Source of the DNA: Acorus gramineus
Lineage: Eukaryota; Streptophyta; Magnoliopsida; Acorales; Acoraceae
NCBI GenBank assembly: GCA_030737835.1
Contig: CM060847.1
Location: 2,336,977-2,400,976 of the forward strand
DNA length: 64,000 nucleotides
Direction of reading: 5' to 3'
Shown: positions 10,905 to 23,379 of the stretch, one piece after another
Layout of the letters: every line of letters begins with the position of its first letter
Position numbering within the stretch: the first letter of the stretch is position 1
The notes under the pieces: generated by a model
Databases searched by the model: none
Seen by the model: only the letters and a program-made list of their open reading frames with translations
What the model was told of the DNA's origin: nothing
Position numbers and translations under genes: made by a program

Positions 10905-11110
10905 TTGATTGATAGCTCCACTGTTAATCTGATAGCGTGTTCTAGATTGATCCACTGTCAATCTGATAGCATTTTCTCGACGGCTCCACTGTCAACCTAA
11001 TAGCTAGTTTTTTCTCGACAACTCCTCTGTCAATCAGATAACGTGTGTTCGACAGAGTCTCTGCCAATCTGATGATATTTTATCAACACCCCTCTATCAA
11101 CCTTATAGAG
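10905..11110. repeat. Degenerate minisatellite, about five copies of a 40-45-bp unit
   Basis: The core CTCCACTGTCAATCTGATAG recurs with substitutions from about 10914 to 11105, often preceded by TTCTCGAC. Copies include CCACTGTTAATCTGATAGC, CCACTGTCAACCTAATAGC and CCTCTGTCAATCAGATAAC. No coding meaning is seen. Confidence 0.7.
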
Positions 11111-11230
11111 TTAACTTGACAACTAGGTAGTGAAATTACTGCTATTTTATGAAAATAAAAAACCAAATATTTTGGTAATACTGCACTAACAATGAGGATT
11201 GTGCTGTGGGAATAACTGCACCCAATAATC

Positions 11231-11662
11231 AAGGGGGCGGTTATTTCAACCCCACCAACTCTTTCACCCACCCCTTTTATATTTTATTTTTTTTTTGTGA
11301 TCCTAACCCACCCCTCTCTCGTCTCCTTCGCCCGCCTCCATGAAACCCTCATCATCCTTGATCGCATGCCCCGCGATAACCTCCCCGCCTCCCCCTCCTC
11401 TTACTCTGCCCTCCTCCGCTAATGCATCCACCACCACGACCTCCTTCACGGCTGCGCCCTCCACCGTCACCTCTCCAACCTTTTTTGGATGACGGAATAG
11501 GAGAAAGAGGAGACAAGGAGGTTGTCACGGGACATGTGATTAAGAACGATGAGAATTTTGCAGAGATGAACGAAGAAAGAGAGAGAGATGGATTAGAATA
11601 AAAAAATATATATATAAAGTATGGGGGGAAAGAATCGGTGGGTTTGAAATAATCGCCCCCAA
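11231..11662. mobile_element. Pack-MULE-like element with a captured PPR gene fragment
   Basis: The left end GGGGGCGGTTATTTCAACCC and the inverted right end GGGGGCGATTATTTCAAACC are near-perfect terminal inverted repeats, continuing on both sides with CCCACC. The GC-rich centre (about 11315-11480, plus strand) reads RLHETLIILDRMPRDNLP, then SSYSALLR, a stop, and CIHHHDLLHGCALHRHLSNL. That is the N-terminal part of a pentatricopeptide repeat protein, degenerate. No exact target-site duplication was recognised, so assignment to Mutator-like elements is by structure and cargo. Confidence 0.6.
11320..11482 (+). pseudogene. PPR gene fragment inside the transposon
   Basis: One frame reads as a PPR N-terminus (SYSALLR, stop, CIHHHDLLHGCALHRHLS) with an internal TAA. 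It has no start, no further repeats and no C-terminal domain. It is flanked by the inverted repeats of the host element. A residue-level comparison with the PPR gene at 43758 shows only family-level likeness, so that gene is not its evident source. Confidence 0.6.
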
Positions 11663-12785
11663 CTCAGCCATGACATGATCTCAGCAGGGAAGTGCATGTG
11701 ATTAACACCACCTCACCCCAACCAATCAAACAGACAGTCAACCCTACTTGATTGGACCCACGACATGCACGTGATAGCTTTCATAGATTTTTTGAGATCT
11801 TAAGAAGTTCAAAAAATAAATAAAATGAAACACACCAAACCACGCCACCCTCCAAACGTGAGCTCCTCTATTTATTGAATCGCCTCGTTATCCGTGCATT
11901 GCGTGTTCTTCGTGATATATATATTTCATCATATCTTCTCTTCTCTTCTCTTTTCTTCCCTTTTTTTTAAAAAAAAAAAAACAAAAAGAAAAAATTTCAG
12001 ACGACACGTTGTACTGTCTGTCAGTAACACCATGACGCGCGACTTCGGCTTTTTAAGGTTCAATTTATAGATTTGTTTTTTTTTTTTTGCTTTTGCTGTC
12101 AATTCCCGATTCAGGGCCCTGTCGTGCCCTCCTTTATCGTACTCTGTGATCTTTCTTTTTAGGTAAATTGCGTTTGAACCCTTAAGATCTTTGAAATCTA
12201 TTAAAACATTCTTTAAAATTTTAAAACATGCATTTACAGACTTACACCCCCTCTTATTAGATTTTGAAAGCCCCAATAGATATCATTACATGATTGGTTT
12301 ACTGTTTGATTTTTTAAAATGATAAAAAGAACAAAGACAAAACCACCTTTCCTTTATATTTAAGTTTTTCACTCTGAAAAACAATCCCTCATTATTTGAG
12401 ATTGTATAACGGCCTCTAACACTCTCACTTTGACCATTTACTTTTTTACCCTCAATCTGCCACTTCAAAAATTCATTAAAGGTGGCCTCCTCATCTCCTA
12501 AGATTGGCATCACCACCATTGGATTCCTCTCGTTGCTCTTGAGAGGTGGATCGATTACCTTTTGAGCCCTCCTTCGACCTCCACCTCCTCTCTGACCTCT
12601 ATGTCCATTTTTTTCAGATATAACTACAAATACAGATGAATATATTAGAATTTCAGATACAAGTGGGTATATTAATTTTTTCATATATATATACAGATTT
12701 GAATACAGTTCTACATTAGTTTTTTTATATACACATGTATCTAAAACATTTCATATACAGATTTTGGATACAATATTAATCTGAA
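11663..12785. other. AT-rich spacer, no gene
   Basis: It contains homopolymer runs and short non-conserved frames only. The 12286-12684 minus-strand frame has no recognisable domain. Confidence 0.5.
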
Positions 12786-12791
12786 ATTCAT

Positions 12792-13247
12792 ATGAAACAA
12801 TTATGGTTTATATGCTGATGAGGCATTGCTTAGATGATTAATAAAAATCTTTAAATGTACATGACAAAAATAATTAAATATTATTTAGATACACAATAAT
12901 CAAATCTAACAAATAGCAAATTAGGTTGGATAAATTATTCAGATACACGTGTATCTGGAATCTGAATTAACAACTTTACATTAAATACAAGTGTATCTGA
13001 AATCTGAATGAGTTTAAAAATGAAACAATTATGGTTTACATGCTAATGATGCACTGCATAGATGATTAATAAAATTCATTAAATAAAGATGACAAAAACA
13101 ATTAAATATTATTCAGATACACATTAATCAAATATATGAAAACAAAAATAACAAACAACAAATTGGGATGGATAAATAATTCAGATACAAATATACCTGG
13201 AATCTGAATTAACAACTTTATATTAGATACAAGTGTATAAAAAAATT
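12792..13247. repeat. Tandem duplication, period about 228 bp, with an 18-bp palindrome
   Basis: Two diverged copies (about 12792-13019 and 13020-13247) both start ATGAAACAATTATGGTTTA and both hold TCTGAATTAACAACTTTA. Copy 1 contains the perfect palindrome CAGATACACGTGTATCTG (12940-12957) with a CACGTG core; copy 2 has a decayed version near 13177. Several other GATACA and GTATCTG motifs surround it. Confidence 0.75.
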
Positions 13248-15940
13248 TGAGTAATTGTTTCCTTCTCTTTTAATTCCTACAAAACTAAAATATGAGTTTT
13301 TGACTGGATAGTTTTTGAAACATTTTGGTAAATGACAACTTTTTTCTATTTTGAAAGATTGATTGGAGTGGAATTTGTTCACATGTTTCATCAAAAAGGT
13401 CTAATAAGTTGAAGAAATCTGCGTAGAGAAGTCCATATGGATATGTCATTTTTAAAATTTAAGTTGTCAATTTATACTGACATAACTTTCATAAGGATGT
13501 ATGGTGCTGCACATATCTGACTCACTCCATTTAAACATGTAATGAAACCCAATTTTGCTCATCCCCAATTATCAACATTAAAAACAATATTATATCAATA
13601 ACAACAAATCAACAACAACAACAACAGTACCTCATCGTCTACGTCGTCCTGCGCCCCCAAAAACCAAAATTCATACTCACCACGGCCACCATCTACTCCA
13701 ATTATTGATCAAGCGAAATATCCCTTCGTTCTTCAATTTCTCATCTTTTCTATTTTTAATTTTTTTTCTTTTTTTTTTCATTTGCTAAAAAAACACTAAT
13801 TTGATTAATGCTTTTTTGTAATTCCTGTAAACAATGCTTTTAAAAAAAGAAAGAACAAACCAAATCGTAACCACCTCGTGATTTAAGGGATGATAAAAAT
13901 TGCTTGAATTAGATGTGAAGGGTAAAGTGAGGAATTCAATCCACGGGGTTTGGTATGAGGTCTACCAATTGAGGCATAAAAATCATTATTGTTAGATTTT
14001 TAGTTAAGATGAGATAAAAGTATAGTTTTATCATTTTAATTAAGTCATTATCGTCTTTACACCTTTTGATTAACTGTAGTGTGAGTTAATTCTTGAAACA
14101 AAATAAATCCATATGTATTTGAAAGTTGATTATTATAATAAATATTTACAAAGCATATTTAAAGTTAATTCATTGTCTGTTATATATGTTTAAAACATTA
14201 ATTAAATGATAAAATAGTAATTTTGAAGTAATTTTTTTCAAGACGAAAATATCTATCTACCTTTCTTTTAAAGGGTGTTTTTGTAGGTTTTAAAAATTTT
14301 AGGGGTTCAAATGCATTTTTCCTTTCTTTTTATTATTTTACCCGGAAAGGAAACCTACGTACGCAACCGGCAAATCAAAGTTTTTTTTATATTTTTATAT
14401 TTTTTTTGGAAGAACACATGCATGCCACCTCCCACGTGTGTGTAATAAAAATGTGTTTCTTTGACCCGTTTGGATTACTTATCATCTCCATAATGTATAT
14501 TTTGAAATAAATCTTATTTTGCGTATCTAAACATGGGCTTAAGATTAAAAGACAATCGTGTTCTCACAAACATGTATAATGTAATCTTATATAAATTCTT
14601 GTTAAAGTTGGAGCAGATGTGCAAGTCTTTTAAAATTAAAAAAAATTCAGTTACATCCACGGTGTTTACACAGATTAATCATAACCCAATCTAATCTAGT
14701 TAACTCTAATTTATACAATTAAATGACAAATTTATCCCTTTTTTTTTACAATTGTCAAACAATGCTTCTATGGGAATTAAAAAACATAAAAATCATACAG
14801 TAACAATTTAGTATTTATAGGTTCTAATTTCTTTTTATGATTGTTTATGGGATTATAATTTTTACACAATTACATAGTGACGGATAAATTTAAATGAAAT
14901 TTTAATGTGAGAGTGATAATTATATTGGATTTTTATGAGTTTTCAGATATTTATATGTTTTGCTCCAACAGTGACAAAGACTTATAACATTTTTTATTGA
15001 TAAGTAATTTTCACCGTCCAAAGGTTTGGACAAAAATCGAATCGAGGTACCCTCAGTCCCTCACTAGGAAAATATATTTCTACCATCGTATTTAAAAATA
15101 GTTCAGCGAATAATAATATATTTTTCATAAAAAAGATTTCATTTTTATAATGTGAATTATATCTCCTATGTTAAATTTCAATTTACTATGGCAATGTCAA
15201 TACAGTAATTATTTCTACCCCTGCGTATAGTTCCATGTAAGACTGCATGTAAATTCCATAACTGTTTTTTACATTTTTTTGAATATGAATGAAATTTAAA
15301 TTTAGATGATGAATATTGGACACAAGCACGTTAAGGAGCCCGTACACCAAAATTTTCTCCCTGAAATTTTATTCAAAATAAATATATATGGGTAAGGTAT
15401 GCATATATGTATTCTAAATAAATGTAAATTGTGTTTAACAGAGCTCATATAAAAATCACCCAAAAATGAAACGCGGACGACAGCTTCTCAAGTTGAAAAA
15501 AAAAAAAAAAACTCTTGACATCGACATATTTACAACCCCTTCGGCGATATATATGCAGGTCCCATATCTCTAATTTAATTAAATATTTTCTTCGCTGTCG
15601 CACTCACGTGGCGCCACGTCACCCCCACTCGCGCATGCGACATGGGGGAAGCGGTGGAAGTTGAGGACAGCCCACCAGACTCAACCAATCCATCATTTAT
15701 CGTTGCACGATTTCCGAGGTATCAACGAATGGATTCACGTTTAGATTATATCAAAACATCATCGATTGTTATGGTTTTCACATTTTATTCATAAATATTT
15801 AAAATTCACTTTCAAAATAGCACACAAGACAGTATACGAAATACTTTTGCATGAACAAATCACAAAATGTGATGTATGTAGTCGAAAACACATACCTGTA
15901 TATTGGACTCAAAAGCAACTCAAACAAAATGAGTCATGAG
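13248..15940. other. AT-rich intergenic DNA downstream of MIR164
   Basis: No protein-coding gene is supportable. It holds long A/T runs, and a short MITE-like piece starting GACCCGTTTGGAT at about 14465 and ending near 14540. The 3' part of the MIR164 primary transcript, whose end is not visible, would lie at the right edge. Confidence 0.5.
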
Positions 15941-15947
15941 AGAGAGA

Positions 15948-16055
15948 GAGAGAGGTGGGAAGTCCATGTTGGAGACGCAGAGCACGCGCAGTGGGGAAGA
16001 TGAACAGCCCATGCACGTGCCCTGCTTCTCCAGCGGGGGCTCCCCCACCGAAGAA
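15948..16055 (-). ncRNA. MIR164: MIR164 precursor (miR164 with star arm)
   Basis: Read on the minus strand, 16032-16012 is the 21-nt mature miR164 sequence, starting TGGAGAAGCAGGGCACG, with no mismatch to the conserved plant miRNA as I know it. The opposite arm (15988-15968) starts CGCGTGCTCTGCGTCTCCAA and pairs with it, with one A:G mismatch and G:U wobbles, leaving the expected 2-nt overhangs. The loop is about 23 nt. Outer GGTGGG and CCCACC also pair and extend the stem. miR164 guides cleavage of NAC transcripts (CUC1/CUC2, NAC1, ORE1 types), controlling organ boundaries, lateral roots and senescence. Plant MIR164 is a multigene family; which member this is cannot be told. Confidence 0.9.
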
Positions 16056-16131
16056 AAACCTGCACCGATGAAGATCTATAGAGATGATCTGTATATACAG
16101 AGAGAGAGAGAGAGAGGGGAGACAGAGTCAT

Positions 16132-16144
16132 CTCTATTTATAAA
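16132..16144 (-). promoter_or_regulatory. TATA box of MIR164
   Basis: On the minus strand the motif is TTTATAAATAGAG, about 100 bp upstream of the mature miRNA. A start site near 16105-16112 is expected, followed by a CT-rich leader (16117-16098 on the minus strand) as is common in plant 5' leaders. The placement is inferred from spacing. Confidence 0.7.
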
Positions 16145-16937
16145 GGGGAGAGATTGAGTATTGAAGTGGGTTATCTTTGGAGACGTGGGTGCAATCGAGT
16201 GCTGCCATTTTCAATGAGTTTGGGTTGGGGCGTGAGAGACATAAGTTGCTTTTTTTTTTTTTTTAAACAGCCCTCGTATTAAATCTTATTAATTAGGTTT
16301 TTTTAGTTGGGAAAAAAAGAAAGAAGAAGAAGTAGAAGAGAAAATATCATGTCTGATGATTGGACAGGGGGCGTGAAAGAAGATTTGTTTGACCAGGCCG
16401 GCCCCGGGTAGAGGCCACCAATGCCGCATTGTCTTAAGGCCCTCAGAGAGTCCCAGCCCTGCTGTCTCCAGAGTTCATATAGTTTAGTTAATGAAAAAAA
16501 AAAATTTAATTAATCGGCTGTCTTGACTATTGGACCCTTAAATACTCATTACTCATCTCAAGACTTAAGCCTAACAAATACATTCCCCAAGTATCCAAAA
16601 CTCATCCTATCGTTTCCTATCTAAAACAAATCTATCTATATTACTAACCAAAAGTGTTTAAGTTATCATATTTGTTCCTTTGTGTGTGTGTAACATTTTC
16701 ATTTTTTAATTTTATCCTTAGCTATTTATGATATTTGATTTTATATTAAAGGATAAGAATAGTAAATATATATTTTAATATTTTAATGGATAATACAAGA
16801 TATTCATAAATCTAAATATCTATCTATAAAATAGTATATTTTATCATGTTTGACTCTAGTTAACGAGAGATGTTCAAAAGCTAAAATAAGAGTTCACTTA
16901 TTAAAACATCCCCAAATATATATATATTGTAAATAGA

Positions 16938-17200
16938 TTAAGGGTGGGTTTAAAAATATAATTTTAAAAACAGTTTTTAGCTTTTAGATACTTTACGCAC
17001 ACTTTTTGAGGGTATAATAATGATGGATGTTTTATAAAACACAGATTTTAAGGTTCTGTGTCAAAGACAAAATCAAATAATGATGATACATTTAAACCGG
17101 TCTACTTCATAACAGTTTTTAGCTTTTGTTCATAAAAAAAAAATAAAAATTAAAAGCTTAAATTTTTTTTTGTTGCCAAATGCAACTTGAGTGTAAGACA
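16938..17200. mobile_element. MITE-like element, family copy 1
   Basis: It begins TAAGGGTGGGTTTAAAAATA, then AATTTTAAAAAC, and matches the start of the element at 37151. The right end (GCCAAATGCAACTTGAG, near 17185) is less clear. CAGTTTTTAGCTTTT occurs twice inside. Confidence 0.4.
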
Positions 17201-18894
17201 ATTCTGATCAGAAGAGGAGACGACAAGAGGGTGGATATATATGATACAGATGCCCGTGGATTTGAAAATTGCTGATGGTATTATTGTTGGGTGGCTCACA
17301 TAAACAAACAATTAAAAGCAAATGATCTATCATCATTTAACCTAACCAACCCATTTAACCATCCCCGATTAACCTAACCAACCCATATATACATTGCAAA
17401 AATTGGTGTGACACGTTACAATAACTAACAAATATCTATCTATCGTTTAAATAATAATTTATATATATATATATAGAAGAATTTGACATGAAAAATATTA
17501 TAATTAGTTATTCGTATAGTTATTTTTGTGTTCCTAACTTATATACTTGTGTAAAAAAAAAAATACATATAGTACCACAAAAAAATTGTAGTACATATAT
17601 ATTATATTTTCAAATGAATTCATATATATCTTTAATTACATTTTTCTAATATAATACATATGTTATGTGAGTACATATTCCATTTCAGGTTTTACATGAA
17701 TAACTGCAACAAAGACTTGTTATCGGCGCCCAAGTTGAAATACAAGTTCATGTATCATTTGATATTTGTTTAAATCCAAATGAAATAAAATAACACATAT
17801 AATATGATAAATTTGAGAGTTTTTTATACTAGCTTTGATTAACAGGTAAGCATTATCCACCATTGTACGTGCTGCAGGGTGGGGAGGGAGATTCTATCAA
17901 GAAATTGGCAATATAAATAGCGCAAATTTTATTGTAGAAATGATAAAAAACAAAACAACAAGTATGCACTTCTGTTCATTGAGATATATAATGTCAACCT
18001 CTATGGATCACAACAATATTTGATTGATTTTACTGTGACATGAGGTTAAAATATTTACACCATGTACGAACGTGCAAGGTCAAGAAAACACAGTAGCAAC
18101 ATGTAACCTGATAGAGGTCCATGTGTACATATGGGATTGACTTCTTGATATGCCAACAAAATGAAGGAGGAGGACCTTCCATGGCAACATCACCTCCCCA
18201 AAGGACATAATAAATTTTATAATTTATATACAATGTAACTATGTAGGGGTTTATGCAGAATATCTTAAAAGAGATACCAAGCGAAAAAAAAAATATCTTA
18301 AAAGAGACAGGTTGCGTGGAATACAAGGTTAAAGTGGCACTGGAGATGGGTGTTTTGATCTACCAGTTAGTGAGACTTTCCTAGGTTGATTTGACCCCCC
18401 CCCCCCCTCCCCCCGGGATTTGAAGGCTTTTTCTCATCAGACAAATAATTCAATATTGGTATTTTATCAATCTTACTATATATAAAAAAAAAATCTTCAT
18501 CTCTACCAACATAAGATGCACATGTTACACCAAAAAAAGAAAAAAAAAATGGAAAGAAAGAAAGAAAAACATAAGATACACATGTACTGGTATTGTGTTT
18601 AATTGTCGGCATTGAATATTGATGTGATGTAGATAAAAAAAGCATTTTAATTAAAGTGTTTTTTGTCTCGGATGGTTGTTCGTTTGTGAGCACTGGAGGA
18701 AAAACAACTGAACAAGTAGTTGAGATGTTCAATCCATTCATCACCATCTGAACATTGATTACTCAGTTAAAAACACTAAATTATGTTTAATTCTAAAAGA
18801 ATAAAACGTTAAGTTTGTTTAATATGACTTGAATAAAGTATAATAATTATATATTGATCGGTTAAAATCAAATATGTAACTTTACCTAGGAGAG

Positions 18895-18896
<2 letters not shown>

Positions 18897-18949
<53 letters not shown>
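18897..18949. repeat. (TA)n microsatellite, about 53 bp
   Basis: Uninterrupted TA repeats, the longest simple repeat in the window. Confidence 0.95.
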
Positions 18950-18952
<3 letters not shown>

Positions 18953-21410
18953 TATTATCAACTATTCTAAATTATACGAATCAAGCTTTGTGAAAGTTAT
19001 CATCTCTTTGTAAAAGAGTTTAATGAATCAAATCTTGGGATACCATTCTTAAGAAAAAAATAATGTCTTGAGTAATCTATCCATCAATTAAATGTGGGAG
19101 AAAAGATTATTAAGAAAATATTTTGTCTCATATTGTTTTCTCTATGATGCATTGGTGTTGCTTTTATATCTTGATAATTTAAGATAATTATTGTTGGAGT
19201 TCGAATTGTTTTCAAAGTTTATCTGTATCACTGGATTAAATTTTTTTCTATTTTATTTTAAAATAATTAATATCACCTCTGACTTGTCATTAATTAAAAA
19301 AATTATAAACACCCTTATTATTTATCCATTATCCACCATTAATCTTCACTTTATTGAAAGAGAACCTGACAATGAAAATAAGATTTTTATGCTTGCCATA
19401 TAATAATAATAAAAAAAAAATACAATTAAACAAAAATCTTAGATATTCTATATAAAAGAAAACAAAAAGGTGTTTTGTCTCAAATGGTTGTTCTTTTGTG
19501 TGTTGTTGGTGTTGTTGCCTGAATTCCTTGTTTGGGGTCCTGTTGTGTGTTCTGTGGAGAGGACTTAAAAGCAGTATGATTGTTGGACTTCATTTTTCAA
19601 CTGGCATTCAATGTTTTTTTTTTTCTTGCAGAGCCTATTCTTGATTTTTTAGATTCATAGAAGGGTCTATTCCAGAACACGCAATCAGAAGAAATTATAG
19701 ATTCACATTATCATGGAAAGGGTTCATTTTTGCTTTCCTCCCAGTGATAAAGCTATCTCAACAATTCTATGTTTGTGGGGGTGTTAATTATGGGTGTTTG
19801 ATCTTTTACAGTCTGAATATGAGAAATTGAGAACATCAGGTTAAGCTTGTAATGATAAGGGCGTTGTAAATGCATTTTCTTGAACAGGTTCCAAAATCTT
19901 TTATTCTTCAATTTTTATATAAGTGGATTTATATATTTTTCTTAAAGAAAATATATGCTTCATTACATGAAGTGGTCTTGGCATAGGCCACATAGGCAAC
20001 TTCCAAGGATCCCCATCCATGTATGTTCCATGATTTCATTTTTTAAAGTTTCCTAAATTGTAAAGATTTTTATTGATTTATTTTAAAAAGAAGATGGTTT
20101 TATTTTAAAATTAAACAACAAATCATAACAAACCCCAAGCTATAAATATCTATGTATTTTTGTTATTTAACTTATTTTTTTATTTTTATAAATTTTTTTA
20201 TTAGTATTCTCCTTTTTTTTATCCCATTTTTAAAATTAGCCTAGGGCTATGTCCTATTTTGTTATTTTCAAAGCCGATCCTAACATGAAGTACTCAATTT
20301 AATGGAAAAAAAACATGTGAGGACTACTACATGTGAAGGTATACCTTGGCTGCATAGAAGATTATCCATTTTTAAATTAATCTTCTACTGCAGTTTGGAG
20401 AACAAGCTGTCATGTTTGAAATATTATAGAACTCCTCAAAATCATTTTGCAATATTGATATGTCAGAAACCAATTGTTAAACCTTATTATATATTTGTAA
20501 AATAATTTAATTTTTTTTTGCTTTTCAAAGTAGGCAAATACTGGAAACTCTAACTCATATTTATTGTAAAAAAAATTTTATCTTCTACTAAAAATTTTAG
20601 CTTTTCATTCCTTGTGTTAGTTTATATGTGTTAAAATTTGAAAAAAATCCTTTAAAAAACTTATTAGGAATAGCTTTTATGAAAAATGTGAATGGGAATG
20701 ATGCCTTGCCCTTTCACTTGATCATAAATTCCCCAGTCATGTAAATCCGATATAACAAATTAAAAACAGGAAGACATACAGGTAATTGTGAACCTTTTTT
20801 TTTAATTTTTTTTTCAAAAAAAAATTATGAACTTATTTATATGCATACCCACATTGAGTTTTTTTTTTTTTTTTTTGAAGAAGAATGGTGCTTCCTAGGA
20901 TTTGATCAATTGATTTTTGTCACAAAAAGGGAGGTATTTATCAACTTAACCAAAGCTCGGTTCATATACTCACAGTGAGTTTACCATTCTTTGCTACTCT
21001 CAACATTGCATGCAAACTCGCTTGTTAAATTAAATCTCAATAGATAATTTGTTAGCTAGCATAGTCATTATCGGTTTGGAAAGTTTATCACCTTAGCTTG
21101 TTTTCAACGAAATGAATAAGGCGTTGTTACATTCAATTTTTTTTATATTAAAAAATACAGTTCTATATATCTCATTAGAAATCTAGAAAAACATATTCAT
21201 AGTTAGACAAGAAATGCATCGTTATTTTTTTTACATTTATTAAAAATTGATTCATTCAATTTGAAATGAAACAATATACATTTTTCATCAAAGTATATAT
21301 ATATATATCATTAGATGATGTTTACTATTTTTTAAAAAATAAAAAACATACGTGACATGTGTTTTGGACTGTAAAAATGATTGAATCTAACATTTTTCAA
21401 GATTCCAATG

Positions 21411-21411
<1 letters not shown>

Positions 21412-21449
<38 letters not shown>
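21412..21449. repeat. (TA)n microsatellite, about 38 bp
   Basis: Uninterrupted TA repeats in gene-poor DNA. Confidence 0.95.
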
Positions 21450-21452
<3 letters not shown>

Positions 21453-21589
21453 TTTATATAAGAGTTGTGTTCTGATTTTTAATTAAAGAATAAATGATAT
21501 TGATCATGCAACATCAACACTTTTATTGTTTTTATTTTTTATTGGTTTTAAATTGGGATAAGGATAGCATTAAAAAAATAATATCTAGC

Positions 21590-21620
<31 letters not shown>

Positions 21621-23338
21621 GGGATAATATTATATTAGTCTTCACAAATTACATGGAATATTTTTTAATGGTTTTTTTTGCCTATATGCCCCTAAAAAAA
21701 TCACATTTTGTCAAAATATTCTTAATGATTTGTTATTTCTAACAATGGCCTTAAAATAGATGTTTATTAACCCATTTGAGGGATACTCGTAGTTTTAAAA
21801 TTTGAAATAGGGAATATTGACAATATAGAGTTAGTTGAGTGATATATATGCAAAAAAAAACTCTTTTTTAATTGTAAAATACTTCTTTCAAAATTTAACA
21901 CCATATATAACAATTTTTTATAAATGATTTATTTAATAATTAATAAATTTTTTAACTATATTATAACATAAGATATCATATCGCATATGAATGGATTTAA
22001 AAAATGAGGGTAATGATTCAAAGTAATTTTTTAAAATATTTTTTTATTTAAACGCACATCATGCGTGTGAAGATTAGTGTTTTATTATCTATCATCGTTT
22101 GATGATCGATAGCCTTCCTGTCCTTGATGTGGATATGGATATGAATTAGCCAAAAAAAAAAAAAAAAATCTCAAAACGTTATCACGGGGAATATCAAGAT
22201 TTGTTTTTGGCTTGAAGGCGATTGATGCTTATCGAGATGGTCCTGAATGCAAATGAGGGTCTCAATAATGCCCCCCAAAGCCATTAATATATATATATAT
22301 AGTTCTCATCTATCATAACCAGCTCTTTAGTCATCATAACTAAAGTCACGGTGTCACCTTGTGCAACAACACCAAACCCTTTCACCATCTCGTCGTGGTA
22401 GGGATCTCTCTTGATGATGCAATATCATCTTCAACGTAATTCAAAAAGAGATGATTTAGAGAGATAATATCTCTTTGTTGATCAACACCTATCAAAATCA
22501 AAATATAAGCAAAAAGAAAGTTACAACCATCTTTAAAACTCAAGTACATAATTCTAAAACTAGATACCCTTTACAATTCTAATGATGCATTTTTACATGT
22601 TTCTCAATACACTTAGTCTAGACGAATTGAGTTTTGATTAAATCGGTAAGTATCTTCCACTTATGTGAAAGAGATTAAAGGATCAAATCTTGGAGAATAC
22701 AATTCTTAAAAAAAAAAAACAAAAAAAAAACACACTCACACCCAATTAGGATGAATCCACATCCTTAAAAAGGATGCACTGTAATCGATCTATTCTAAAA
22801 GCACATGGATTATGAAAAGTTGCGACACCGTCTTAATTCATTAATCCAACTAATTATCTGGATGGATAAGAAAAATATTTTTCTAATATGTACCATTAAC
22901 TTAAGTCATTGTCATCTTGATTGTAAATTTTATCGGTTATCCGTTTAAGACGATTGCATCTCTATCGGCTCTCCATCAAAAGGATGTGTACATACCAACA
23001 TTTATGGGATGTAAAATTTTCAATCATAAAAATAGAATATAAATAAAAACTTGATCAAATCAAAATGATGTGTCCTAATCCCATAAATGATAAAATTCAC
23101 ATAGAATAACGTGTTCTTTTATCATTAACAATTTAATAAGTAGGAAAAAAATCTCTTTCAAGACACACAAATCCAAGAGTTTATATGCTCATAAGCCGTA
23201 CCATTGCAATGACAGAATTAAAACACGGAACAGAATAGCAAATCCGGCATTAACTGACCGATTTCATACGCGGAGAGGTCTATCGATCGAACGGCCGACG
23301 ACGACGACTGACATCGCTGATTCACAACCAAGCCACTC

Positions 23339-23352
23339 ATATAAATATATAT
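23339..23352 (+). promoter_or_regulatory. Probable TATA box of the O-fucosyltransferase gene
   Basis: TATAAATATATATAAA precedes a GC-richer leader-like stretch (23380-23563) that ends in a good splice donor, CAG|GTCAGT. Position and context suggest the core promoter. Confidence 0.5.
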
Positions 23353-23379
23353 AAAAAAAAAAGGACCACCAGAAGAAGC

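Larger units (their letters stand above)
17201..23330. other. Gene-poor AT-rich region with TA microsatellites
   Basis: No supportable gene in about 6 kb. TA-dinucleotide arrays lie at 18897-18949, 21412-21449 and about 21591-21616. Many long A or T runs and short non-conserved frames are present. A C-run lies at about 18397-18414. Confidence 0.6.

Noticed and set aside
12286..12684. 132-residue minus frame
   Set aside because: No domain, no plausible neighbours, AT-rich codons; considered chance.
15934..16157. Short frames on both strands around 16.0 kb
   Set aside because: They are the MIR164 hairpin and CT/GA leader translated by chance.
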